A model generated the notes under the pieces. The model saw only the letters and a program-made list of their open reading frames with translations, did not search any database and had not been told where the DNA came from. From Melastoma dodecandrum (lineage: Eukaryota > Streptophyta > Magnoliopsida > Myrtales > Melastomataceae), in assembly GCA_029817715.1 (NCBI GenBank), contig JARUPY010000544.1, positions 33,504-97,503 on the forward strand: a stretch of DNA of 64,000 nt, given 5' to 3'. Below are positions 1-10,610 of the stretch, piece after piece (position 1 is the first letter of the stretch; each line of letters starts with the position of its first letter). The translations under genes and the position numbers were made by a program.

Positions 1-1491
1 TCATGCTATTCTTTGATGTTTTTTTGCAGAATCTCTGAATCCTTAAATCAGACGAAGCACATCATCAAGCTTTGGAACTACTAAAAGTTCAAGCTCATCA
101 ACTTACTAAGCTGGGGCAGCACATCCATGTCAAGTCAATCACGAAATCCTCTCATCTACCGAAAGACAACACACTTCAACTGAGGCAACTCTTTCCGAAC
201 GGGTCTATGAAGCACAAACAATTTTATCAATCGAGCAACAATCCACTGCACATCAGATGCATGTCAAGAGCTTTCCACAAAAGTCACTCCACATCGGATG
301 CCTTTCCACAAAAGTCATGTCGATGCATGCAAGCCTAGTGACACGATTCTAAAGAAGATTCTTTCGAATGTTAAGGATTCCCGAGGAAGATGGACGGAGT
401 TGTTCCATCCCAGTCGGTCGATTTGTTTCAGGATCGACGAACTAGAAAAAACAACCTAGAAGACTCAACCTATGGGGCTCGCAACCCATGTCGAATAAAC
501 GGTGAAAGCAAGTATCGTTCTAATTTAAATCACAATAAATTAGAAACTAATCAATGTTATCTTTCTTTGCAGATACTTTAACTGGGGTAAGAACTAATCG
601 CCTCAGGTAACCAGTAAAGGAAGTATCGTTCCAGCTCATATACTACAAAATCAAAAACTAATCAATGTTTCATTTCTTTTGCAGAGGCTTTTACTGGGGC
701 AACGGGCACCCGTCGTCAGGTAACCGGTAAAGAAAAGTATCGTCCCAATTTTAAAATTTCTCACATTGAACTTGATTGTACATCCTCTCTTTCCCTATAG
801 GGCATCAAGTCGAGGCGAACATCATAGGTAAAATTATCATTTCATAAAACATGTGTTATATTCATTTGTCATGCATTCTCACTAAACGATTTTATTCAAA
901 AATTTAAAACACATTTCCTAGTGGAACACTTGTGTGCTAGAGATAGAAAGGCAAGCCTATCCCCAAACACATACCCTTTTCGAGAGTTGAGTGCAAACAC
1001 TTGTGAGAAATTCAGACATGATAGCATCGGAGTGGGAAGGAAATCCCTTTGACGGAAAATGCTCTAGCTAGGATGACATCGAGCATTCTTTCTTATCCCC
1101 AAACACTTTACCATTGCTAGCCATTCTTAGCCAAAGAGAAGATTTTTCAAAAACATAATCATCCTTTCAAATCAAGGAATCGCTTCACATCGAAGTAAAA
1201 GGAGTTATGTAGTCTAGATTTCCGAATAGGACTCAAATGGAGATGCGTTACTTCCTCAAGTTTGAGTGTGAAGTACATCCCTATGGATCTCGCAAGTCGA
1301 CACAATACTCTACCAACCATTCGAATGCATCCATGAACAATTCCAGAGAACCGAGTCTGTTGAATATTCTAAAAAAAAAGAACTTGAAATGAGACAAGGG
1401 CAAGCAAGCCAAAAAAAAGGAGCCCTTTAATATCATTCAAAGAAAAAGCAAATTTAGACACAAGGGCAAAAACACGGTCGCAAAAGCAAAG
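1..1491 (+). mobile_element. LARD-type LTR element, copy 1: internal region
   Basis: This non-coding internal sequence is repeated almost base for base at 17990-19485. It carries no retroelement protein domain. It ends in a purine-rich stretch just before a TG that opens the LTR at 1492. The left part of the element lies outside the window. Short open frames here, such as one of 88 codons at 72-338, match nothing I know and also occur in copy 2 because the DNA is duplicated. Inference: a large non-autonomous element mobilised by Tat/Ogre-type relatives, judging from the primer-binding site seen in copy 2. Confidence 0.6.
498..790 (+). repeat. Degenerate ~110 bp tandem units in LARD interior
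   Basis: About three diverged units share an AGTATCGTTC-like block, a T-rich tract ending in GCAG, then an ACTGGGG block and a CAGGTAACC-like block. The same array recurs at 18487-18780, and a related looser copy lies near 17580-17765. Sub-terminal tandem repeats of this kind are common in untranslated parts of Tat/Ogre elements. No coding role is visible. Confidence 0.6.
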
Positions 1492-2430
1492 TGTCAGATA
1501 GAAAAAAGGGTCAAAAGTTTTAGAACCCTGATCCCGATTTGCCAATCTGGGCAAATCGCTTTAAATTCAAACGCCTCATTTCCCGTGCTCGGAATTATTT
1601 CTATCCTCGGAATTATAGATGAGTAATTTGGAATATTTTTTTTCAGAGGCTTTCAACAAGATGGTTAATCAATTATTAAATTATTATTCTCCATGCTCCA
1701 ATACTCCATTATTTCTTCGAACAGTTTACTTCGACGTTACGATTTATGTACAGGTATCTCGGGGCGTGCCTTGCAAACAACCAAGGCACGCACCCCACTC
1801 AACGCATTCAAGATAACGAAATATTCGAGGGTTTATTTTTGGATTCTCGAAGATCAAGACTTTCTGAAGATGGCTTCACACTCACCAACGTTACGACATC
1901 AGCGGCTCGCTATGTTCGCCGTAAACCTATTCTAAAAACGGTACTGTGAGGTACAAGCGCTAACGGGGGCGTTCTATATAGAGCGAGCAATGGTAAAACA
2001 CCCGGTTCTCCATTGAATTTATTTTTTTGGCTTAGAAACTGTTAAGGGCATTAATAAATCTATGATTGTTTGTATTTTTGCCCCAAAATCAACTTTCAGG
2101 AAATATTCTTCTAAAAAATGATTCACTTAGACATTTTAAGCATTAATGAGCTCGAGATCATTTTTTTATATGTCAAACAATGTCTTCTTCTAAAACCAAG
2201 CTCAAATAAATCGGACATCGAAAACACACGATAAAAGCATCCCTTTTCTTTGTGATGCATGCGATTTAGTAATCCCTAATTCCCGAACCTTAACGAATCT
2301 CCATAGTTTTTCTAACTTGAACTTAAAATAAGTTAGTGGCGACTCCGACACGTTTTCAAAATCCGAAGCTTTATCGTCAAGGGAGCATATCCATTTTAAA
2401 TAGAACCGGAAACGGGATCCACTCGCGACA
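1492..2430 (+). mobile_element. LARD copy 1: 3' LTR
   Basis: The putative LTR opens TGTC and closes GCGACA, giving short inverted termini. Its right part matches the LTR that directly precedes a primer-binding site at 16025 and the LTR fragment at 59022-59862. Copies 1 and 3 share the same right-hand neighbour (beginning TACCTTCTGC), so they come from one insertion into the gag element that was later duplicated. The left border is an inference from the TG/CA rule. The right border is supported by three copies. Confidence 0.6.
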
Positions 2431-2829
2431 TACCTTCTGCAGATAGGGAACTCGACCGCATTACAGGAGGTCACCATATGACCTTCGTCCTCTTGATGTC
2501 CCTCATGGGCCTCTTCTTGTAGAGGTGTGTAGTCTACGTAATCATCGTAGGTGGTGTCCTCTTCTTCTTCATCCTCCGTTTGTGGCGCTCCTTCTCAGGT
2601 TCATCTGCTTCTTTTGGTAAAACCCTTTTGCTTTTCTTAGCCTCTGTTTGGGTCCGTCTTAAGACCCTCTTACGTGCTACTTTCGGGATTACTATTTTTT
2701 TGCAGACTCTCTACCACTCTGATCGTGGATCTCCCAAGGTTTCTCCTACAATCCACCCAAATCTCTTAACAGTGCGTTTGATGTAAATAAAATCTTTCTT
2801 CTCGGGATCATAGCCCCGAGCCTGATGGC

Positions 2830-4563
2830 AACAGTAGTCTCTCTAGACATTTTGATTCCCTACGATGCACGAGTGCAAGTCCCGAGATAAAAAGCATATA
2901 CGTCATCATCTGCGCACTTAGAACACTTATTTTCATTCTCGAGAGAATACATATGTATTATAGGCTCTTCGCCAAAAGGGTTCTCATCTAATGCACTCGA
3001 CTCATTTACTTCAGCAAACTTTAGCTCCTTCGACTCAATTAAGTATTGGATTAAGTTCCTGAAATGCACACACTCCTGAGTTGAGTGAGTGAACGTTCCA
3101 TGCCACTTGCAATGTTTCCTACATATTTCTCAATCATTCTGCGGTAACTTATGACGAGACCTGAGTTTTATACGCCCTTTTTTATACAACCAGTCAAAAA
3201 TCTTATCCATCTGCTCTATGTCGAAAGAGAATTTTCTCTCTTCCTCAGATTTTGGAGAAGCTCGAGCCTTAGAATTTTTCTTTACAAGAGGAACACAAAC
3301 GGTTGGTTCCCCTTTTACAAACTCAGCTAGGTCGATTTCAGCCCATTCGGACTGACAATTTCTAAGAGAGAGAAACTCCTATAATAGGAGATTGTGATAT
3401 TCGGTGGCCCGTCTCTAGAGTTCGTAGAAATCTCGAAAATGTTCTCCCTGAAGTTTCATCCTTGTCTTTAGAGACAAGGCATTTTGAGCTATCTCGAGCT
3501 CATCTCTTTCAGCTAAACTGGTTGCACATTTCAATATATTCTTTCTAAACTTCACTAGAAATAAAGCAGGACTCTCCCCGGGAAGCTGCCACATTTTCAA
3601 GATTTCTCCTAGAGTAATCACGGAATCTAACCTATCAAACGCTTTAAGAAATTGGGTTTGCATCTCGACCCAATTCGGGATAGAGTTTGGAAGAAGTTTC
3701 GAGTACCAGCCAAAGGCATCTCCAATTAGAGAATTGGGAAACAACTTAAGTTTTAACATATCATTACTCGGCATTTCCCCATTTGATAGGTGAACCTAGC
3801 TATATGCTCTACATGGGTCATTTCGTCTTTCCCCGAAAACAATGTAAAATTAGGAATCTTATATCCTCGAGATATTTCTATCTCTCGTTCTATGTATTTG
3901 AGGATTAGACTCCTATAGAAGCGCAGCTGTTCAATCCTCGCGCCAGGCACTATTTGATCCACAACTGGAGCGATTTGTCCCCTCAAGTCGATAGTAGGAT
4001 TTGGACTTGTTTTTTGGTTAAACTATCTCTCCCTAGGTTTGAAGTAAAAGCTCTCGGTTTCCCTACGTTGGTTTACAGGAGGATGAACTGGGTAAGTATT
4101 TTGCTCGAGATCTACGACTGTAAGGTTAGCATTCCTATCAGGTATCGGGCTTCTCGAGCTTCCTACGCCGATACCAATAGAAATTCCAGGATATGGCTCA
4201 GCACGTTCTTCATGAGAACCTGGACCACTAACCTTCTCCTTTCCAGCAGCTCTAGCATCCGCCATGAATGGTTTTTCACTTAAAGAATTGTTCTTCTTCT
4301 CAGATCTACCATTCTTAATGAAATTTAGAGCATCTATCATCTCCTGGATTCTTTCATCCACTCGAGCATTCATCGTCCTTAGACTTTCTTATAGCCTCAC
4401 TAAACTCTTGTCTAGGAGTAAAGTCATCAAGCGAATATTCTCGCCAAGGGTTTTCTAAAGGCTCTATTGGGACCTTCTGAGTACCCTTTTTTTGATGCTC
4501 AAGGAGTTGTTTCTCTTTGAGCTCTTTTTCTTTGTCGTCGTCTGTACTTCTAGTACTAACCAT
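2830..4563 (-). pseudogene. gag: Retrotransposon gag, broken (copy 1)
   Basis: The frame begins at an ATG at 4563 with a charged, lysine-rich N-terminus. The retrotransposon gag core lies at about 3420-3990, with the typical GDAFGWYSKL and QFLKAFDRL blocks. A zinc-knuckle-like C-x2-H-x4-H-x4-C motif follows near 3080-3110. The frame is disrupted by a shift near 4360, a stop at 4023 where copy 2 has a Glu codon, a shift near 3770, and a stop at 3415. It cannot make a full Gag. Copy 2 shares the 4360 shift and the stop after the gag core, so those predate the duplication. Confidence 0.8.
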
Positions 4564-4600
4564 TTTTCTAAGGATTTTTTGTGGATTTCAAAATTCTAAC

Positions 4601-4616
4601 TCCCACTGTGGTGCCA
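4601..4616 (-). other. Primer-binding-like site of gag element copy 1
   Basis: On the minus strand the sequence TGGCACCACAGTGGGA lies 6 bases inside the LTR end at 4623 and about 40 bases before the gag ATG. Its position and its likeness to the TGGCGCC-type sites of plant gypsy elements suggest a degenerate tRNA primer site. The same site is at 22007-22022 in copy 2 and just before 61933 in copy 3. Confidence 0.5.
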
Positions 4617-4622
4617 AAAACG

Positions 4623-5576
4623 TGTTGGGGCGGAAAATGTGTTCCCTGCAATACGTGTCGAATTTTATAGTGAATGATGTGGTCGCTATGGAGGGAAAGT
4701 AAATGTAATACCGGAATTTAATACGACGGTATTGAATTTACAACGTTTGGTGTTGAACACCGCAAAGCAAAGGAATACAAGTATAACAAATAAACGCAAT
4801 ATCAGAATTTAATGCGACGATACCGAGCTTACACCGTTACACTTACGGACATTACTCGAACAAGAAACAAGAGAAAAGGCCTGGTGCGCTTCACGACGGG
4901 AGGCGGCGAACTAGAGGCGGTCGAGACGAATTCCTTTCCTGGAATTCACCCTTGTGGAGCGGAGGAGGCATCAACGACACCGGAATATAATGCGACGACA
5001 CCGAGGGTGGAGCTCGACGTCGGAATTTAATGCATGACGTCGATGGGCGGAGTCGAAGGGGTGGCCAGGTCAACTGCGACGAAATTTAATGCACGGCACC
5101 TTGGATGAACGGGGTGTGTCAACAACGCCAGAATTTAATGCACGATACTGAAGTTGGAGGTCAGGACGTGGGTAAAAAGGAAAAAGAAAAAGGGTAAAAG
5201 ACTTGGAGTATGTGTGTTTTTAATTGTATCTGTTGTGGTCTTTTTATATCCAAGGATCTTTTAGTCGCGGTTAATCAGCAGGCTTAGGATCTTCTCAGAT
5301 CGTGTGTACGATCTGCCTCCTATTTTGCAGGAGGCATGTACGTCGTATCTCAATCGGCCTTTTTTGGTTTTGACACGTGTCTTATTCTTTGATCGTGACC
5401 TAGTTGTGCCTTCGAGCATACTTCCCGTTTGCGGGTTAGTGGAAGTCAGCACAACGTCTCGAGCTATATCGAACAAGCCGTTTCTTGAGCAACACTGGGT
5501 TTCTCGACCGATGCTGGAGCCAGGCTCTGTTCATCTCTGCTCATTTGGCCCACTAGGAACAAAACTCATAAATTTA
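4623..5576 (-). mobile_element. LTR of gag element copy 1 (outer end deleted)
   Basis: The LTR opens TGTTGG next to the primer-binding site. In copy 3 the corresponding LTR ends CCCTAACA at 62930, before about 55 bases that separate it from PMEI-flank DNA. Copy 1 lacks about 80 bases there, so its outer end is missing. The LTR holds an array of related AATTTAATGC hairpin units (see the repeat entry). Confidence 0.6.
4705..5155. repeat. Array of AATTTAATGC hairpin units in LTR
   Basis: At least six units share a core close to GGAATTTAATGC, for example at about 4714, 4802, 4980, 5020, 5085 and 5130. Several cores are bracketed by short inverted repeats, such as AATACCG with CGGTATT around 4709-4735 and GACGTC on both sides of the 5020 unit. 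Spacing varies between about 40 and 100 bases. The array recurs in copies 2 (about 22110-22555) and 3 (about 62017-62450). Confidence 0.6.
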
Positions 5577-6339
5577 TAAAAAGGCTAATCATGACATCCC
5601 CGCGTACTTACTCAAAGATGGCCTTAACTCCAATGCAATAAATGCAGTTCTTTTTTTTTTGAGAAGGATTAGAAGAAAAAATCAATGTCTTAATCCCCGC
5701 CGTCCTTTTATTTCAGAAGGGGGGAGGGGGGCGGGCTCACCCCAACATGCAGAGATTAGCAAACGGACGGTCTTCTTTTCTTCGTGAAATTTGGGTTAAC
5801 CACCGTCGGCCCTCACTTCAGTCGATGAAAAAAAAGTCTACTCTGCTGTTGATGGTCGCGCCCAGTGGGGACGACTACAATTATCAACACCAATGTATTT
5901 ACGAATAAGAATGAATGGTTGGATCGATCGCGATTACGAGATTACTAATCCCGACATAACTTTATCTGCCCACGACCACAAAACTCTATTCGATTCAACC
6001 AACTTACTAAACAAAGCGTGTTCGTATATCCTTTAGAACCTCTGCCTAAGGGGATTTGCCCTGACTTTGATAACCAGGGTATTGATAGGGGTAGGAGAAT
6101 TGGATTGAATCAAGGAGAGTTGGGAATTAGGATGAATGGGAAATATAGGATAAGCCGGCGAAGGGTCGTCCATCCCAAGTCAAAAGAAAGGGTTGGTCTT
6201 CTTTGGCATAGTCATTTTTTTTTTTGGGTTTTGATAGTTCTTATCATCATTTCAGACATGTTACCCAGTGGGTTACTCCCAGAATAAACAGTGGGACATC
6301 CCCAAATCCCTCCACTCCCACTTGTTGCAGCAAACACAG
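5577..6339 (+). repeat. Copy 1 of PMEI 5'-flank sequence, coding part lost
   Basis: This segment matches 22911-23678, which lies directly upstream of the intact PMEI at 23924. It contains the same A/T and G-rich landmarks and ends at the MULE insertion. No PMEI coding sequence follows on the far side of the MULE, so the PMEI gene of this copy is deleted. I see no gene of its own in it. Confidence 0.75.
6330..6339. repeat. Left target-site duplication of MULE
   Basis: GCAAACACAG sits directly outside the left terminal inverted repeat. It matches GCAACCACAG at 15483-15492 in nine of ten positions. MULEs usually make 8-11 bp duplications. The uninterrupted site is still visible in PMEI-flank copies at 23669-23678 and 63179-63188. 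Confidence 0.7.
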
Positions 6340-7118
6340 GGAAGCGGCTAACGGTACGTGCACGTGAGACTTACGTAGTTTACTAATTAATACTAAAATT
6401 AGTAGTAAATTTTACTAAAAGTTGACCGTTACTACTCAAGTCAACGCAAAAGTAGTAAAAAAAGTAGTAAATTTTACTACTTTTCGGTCTTTTTTTAGTA
6501 AAGTCAACGAAAATGTAGTATAAAATGTCGTAAATTTTACTACTTATGAACTGTTCATCGCAGTGCAATTTCGCTACTTTTACGCTGACTTTACTAAAAC
6601 CTAATTTTTGGTAAAGTCAACGGAGAAGTAGTAAAAAAAAGTAGTAAAATTTACTACATTTTTTACTATATTTGCGTTGACTTTACTAAGAAAACCACAC
6701 TTTTAGTAAAGTTTACTACTTTTTTTACTAGTTCTCCGTTGACTTTACTAAATTTGTCCTTTTTAGTAAAGTCAGCGTAAAAGTAGTATAAAAAGTAGAA
6801 AAATTTACTACTTTTAACTGTACAAATTATGTCGATAAGTAGTAATTGTTTACTAGTTTCGTTGTGATTTTTAGTAAAATTATGTTTGAGTTGGTAAAAT
6901 TGGTAGTAAATAGGTAGGGTTTGTCGTAAATGTTTACTACTTTAAGCATGTTTTTACTAAAATACGTAGTAAAGTATTACTATTTTGTAGGCGTTGACTA
7001 AAAAATTTTACTACTTTGAACAGTGTTTCCGAACCTAACTCCGAACCTAATTATTCTAAATTTTGATGTGAAATGACTATTTTACCCCGGTTACTATTAT
7101 TATTACTACTTTACTGAA
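6340..7118 (+). repeat. MULE left terminal inverted repeat
   Basis: It pairs with 14693-15482 in inverted orientation, and the match stops at TTACTGAA (7111-7118). It is AT-rich and built from recurring modules, TTTACTAC / GTAGTAAA and GTTGACTTTACTAA, placed in both orientations, so one end alone could fold back on itself. TTGAC, the WRKY-factor W-box core, recurs several times on both strands. Confidence 0.9.
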
Positions 7119-7947
7119 AATATTAGTAAATGTGTTCGTAAATATTACCCCATCTTAACTTTTTTACTAATTTTATTAGTAATATTGCCGTGTAGTTTTG
7201 TAATCTTGACTAAGTTTGACCCAAATTTAGAGCTGGCTGCATCATAGCGTCTGTAGTTGGAGTAGGAGTTGTTGCAGCAGGACGAGCTGCCGGACCACCT
7301 GGTGGACGATTCGTTGCTCCTGGAGGCAGACTTCCTACAAGATCTTCGGCTGAAGGTGGAGCGTCCAAGATCTTCGACTGCAGGTGGACATCCTCCCTCC
7401 TCTTCGGCTGCAGGTGGAGCGTCCAAGATCTTCGGCTGCAGGTGGACATCCTCCCTCCTTTTCGGCTGCAGGTGGATTGTGAGGAGTGTGAGGAGTGTCA
7501 GTTTGATCTTATTCGGGTGCAGGTGCAGGTCGAGTGAAGGGCTGATATTCGTTTGCTGTAGCTGGTCCTTCACCTTCTTCCTGTTAATCTGCAGGTGGAG
7601 TCCAGGCTTTCCCCGTCGGTGGCCTTAAGAAATGGAAAGCGTACTGAATGAAGATCGGCCCAGATTTGGTGAAGACATGCTTCCACCCTTATTGTTGGTA
7701 ATTTGGGTCACATTTGTAAGATGTAGAATCATATTTGTGAAGTTGGTAAGCTAGACAGAAGTTGGAAATGGAGAAAACAAATAGTAGCGTTGACGTTATG
7801 GTTCGACGAGAAGTCGAAATAAGTGTTTACCAACACCATTTCCCAAATATATTGATAACATAGTGTTTTGCTTAATGTCAATGTAGGTGACCGGGATGTT
7901 CAGCGCTTCTTCAATATAGTCACTGATATGAATGAAGAACAGATTTT
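7119..7947. other. MULE left subterminal non-coding region
   Basis: This stretch lies between the inverted repeat and the first recognisable transposase codons. It includes a G/C-rich minisatellite (7340-7475). Open frames on both strands across the minisatellite are low-complexity and not credible as proteins. The transposase promoter and first exon would be expected here, but I cannot mark them. Confidence 0.4.
7340..7475. repeat. Minisatellite in MULE
   Basis: Units containing TTCGGCTGCAGGTGGA recur about five times, alternating with CATCCTCCCTCC or GCGTCCAAGATC spacers, giving a higher-order period near 60 bases. It creates spurious open frames on both strands. Confidence 0.7.
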
Positions 7948-9992
7948 GAATATGTCATTTACCACTGCGAAGAAGTTGAAGAGTTCATTAAAATGTATGC
8001 GAGTGTTCATGGGTTTTCAGTTAGGAGAAGAGATCGGCAAAAAATAAGAAACGGTGATTGTGTCATGAGAAAGTGGGTTTGTTCAAGGGAAGGCGAGTGT
8101 TCTGATCCAACTGTGTTGACGGCCAGAAGTCGGGTTAGAGCATCTGTGAAGAGAGGTTGCAACTGTTTCTTCAAAGCGAGGGTGGAGGTTAATGGACAAT
8201 GGAACTTCGTTGCAGTACAGTTGGAACACAATCATGAGATGGTGAGTGAAGGTTTGTCCTATTTCATGCGAGAAAGGCGACAAATTTCGGACGAAGATAT
8301 CACTTTTATCCGTTGAATGCTTGACGTTGGATTTAGACAGTGTGATATTATGCGACTAGTTGTACACGCATCTGGATGACACTCACGTGCCGGTTTTCTA
8401 ATAAAGGACCTGAATAATCGGAAGCTTAAGGAAGAGTCTGCTGGGGTCGTTAGTCGTTGTGATTCCGTCGTTGCATATCTCCTGTCTAGGAGGAATAGTG
8501 ACACTGGTATGGCCTTTGAAACATTTGTGGAAAATAATGAAGTGAGTCGCATATATTGGGCAGACAGTACCTCAATCACTGATTATGAGGCATTCAGCGA
8601 TGTCGTAGCACTAGATTCCTCGTTCAAGACAAACAAGTATGGAATGCAAATGGTGATTATCGTCGGTGTCAATCATCATCATCAAACTACTGTCTTTGGG
8701 TCTGCGTTGATGAGTACACTTGGCTCCTGCGGACTCATACACAGATCATGGGCGGCAAACATCCGCTTAGCGTGGTCACAGACGCCGACAAAGCGATGAT
8801 TGCATCTGTGAGAGAAGTATGGCAAATGTCAAGGCATAGGTTATGTCTTTGGCATTTTAGTCGGAACATAAACTGTCGTGTACAGGATCCTACCTTACGA
8901 GCTCGTATTTCGTCATTCATGTATAACAGTAGACCAAGTGAAGAAGTCGAACAGGAGTGGTATGCTTTAATGACCCATACAGGGTCCATATCTGTTAGAT
9001 GGCTACAACAGATATATGCATGCCGGCATATGTGGTGGCTGACATATCTTCAGGGTCATTTTTGTGCAGAGCTTAGAAGTACTCAACGCTGCGAACGAAT
9101 GCACAGATATATGAAGGGATATGTAAACAGCAAACATAGACTGCATGATTTCGTAAATAATTTGGAGCGTACTGTAGCTGATCTACATCACAAGGAGTAC
9201 GAGGAGGATTTTAAGTCATTGCATAAGGAGATAAGGCCAATTACGATGTTGCACAGACTTGAGGAGGATCCTAGTCGACTATACACCATGAGTTCTTTTC
9301 GTAAAGTTCAGTCCGAAATCATGAAGGAGTCGCGATTTTACGTGGAACAGAGAGTTGATGGGAATATTGCGAGGATATACACTCTTTCGTGTTATGACGG
9401 TGAACATGGGTGCATACAAGTGTCACCAGCCAAGGCAGTTGTCCAATTCAGCTGCAGCTGCTTACATTTTGAGACATTTGGTTTTCCATGTGCCCACCTA
9501 TTCCATGTAGCCAAAGTTGAAGGTTTCTTGTCAATACCGAAGCATCTGGTAAACAAAAGGTGGACAAAGGCAGCAAAGAGCAATACTTATGAATGTCTCT
9601 CTAATCGTGAATACGGGGTTGATCGAGCTGATCTACGGCAGGGTATTCTAATGGCCGCATGCAGACGTATGTGTTTTTTGGCATCCCGATCTGACAACAC
9701 ATCTCGGAAGCTCCAGAAAAGCATTCAATCATTGACATTGGAGTTAGAGAAGAGTAGTGTCGAAGATGAAGGTGGAAGAAAGTTCCATGATCAAGTCGCG
9801 TTTAATTTTACTGACAACATTCGTCGCGAGTTTGTCATTCATGGAAGCAAGGAAGATTTTGGTATAGGCCCATCTCAACGACAGTCTAATCGTCGGATCA
9901 ATGCGGACAATAAAGGTAACGTATGTACTGATTCTTCTTCTGATTCAGAAGGTAATGTCGTCTATGAAGATAACTCAGTGTATGGACAGTAA
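7948..9992 (+). pseudogene. MULE transposase, FAR1/MURA type, decayed
   Basis: Domains appear in the expected order. A FAR1-type DNA-binding domain lies at about 7990-8250 (YASVHGFSVR, VCSREG, GCNCFF, LEHNHEM). The MULE transposase core includes DSSFKTNKYG near 8615, VTDADKAM near 8770 and LCLWHF near 8845. A C-terminal SWIM zinc finger, CSCLHFETFGFPCAH, lies near 9450-9495. The frame has a TGA at 8314-8316, a second in-frame stop near 8376 and a one-base frameshift near 8705-8715. From 8748 to 9992, 414 codons are open. The product would bind element ends and catalyse cut-and-paste transposition. As written it is inactive, although the intact 3' half suggests recent loss. Confidence 0.88.
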
Positions 9993-10610
9993 AATATGTA
10001 CACTTAATTATAAATTTTCGGCAGCATTTCGGCAGAAACTGGACTATACATCCGCATGTACATTCCGTGTTGCATTATCCCCTATCTGCTATTGGGTTCT
10101 ATTACAGTACATGACCTTACAGAGTCTGCCAAAAAGGAACCACAACAGTCCAGCAAAACGTTGTGCAACATCTGGGGAAGATGTTGTGGCCGCACACCAC
10201 GCAAAAATTGCGTCACCTGGTCAGGAAATGCATTATGGACACCGAGGTTGCTAAACAACTGCAGGAATCCATGTTGATGCAGCACTGCTCTCCGGGGGTT
10301 TGATCTTTTTGTTGACATCATCCTTAACTTTCTGCTGAATTCTTTTCCTGACGTCATTCCCAGGCCATTTTATCATGCTTACAACCAGCCTCAACCTATC
10401 GGCAACTCCTACAACCTAATTCACAATGATGAATGGCTGTCAGCAACAGGTTCGTAACGGGGCAATGGTTACTCCGTGAATGGAGAACGGCTTAGACAGT
10501 ATTGCATTGAAAAAAATGGCCATACCACTTCGTCAGCACCTTCCGGGGGTTCAGCTAAAGTCATGAATTTCATGACATATATTCCACAGTCGTTTCTATA
10601 CAATACAAAT
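9993..10610. other. Spacer between convergent MULE genes
   Basis: About 600 bases separate the transposase stop from the last recognisable part of the Ulp1-like gene. It should hold both 3' untranslated regions. Some minus-strand coding remnant of the protease could extend into it, but I could not identify the catalytic cysteine block. Confidence 0.35.

Larger units (their letters stand above)
2431..5576 (-). mobile_element. Minus-strand Ty3-gypsy gag element, copy 1 (truncated)
   Basis: Read on the minus strand, this runs LTR (5576-4623), primer-binding-like site, gag start (4563) and gag body, then stops where the LARD LTR begins. No protease, reverse transcriptase or integrase follows, so pol was lost or lies elsewhere. 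Copies 2 (19513-22910) and 3 (59863-62930) are near-identical over shared stretches but keep gag-downstream sequence that is deleted here near 2818. The three copies share a common border with PMEI 5'-flank DNA. Confidence 0.7.

Noticed and set aside
72..338. 88-codon frame, identical in both LARD copies (also 18061-18327)
   Set aside because: It lies in non-coding LARD interior made of short repeats, has no domain, and its conservation is explained by recent DNA duplication.
7145..7628. Frames of 119-142 codons on both strands near the MULE minisatellite
   Set aside because: They are created by the repeat units, have biased composition and continue into the inverted repeat.
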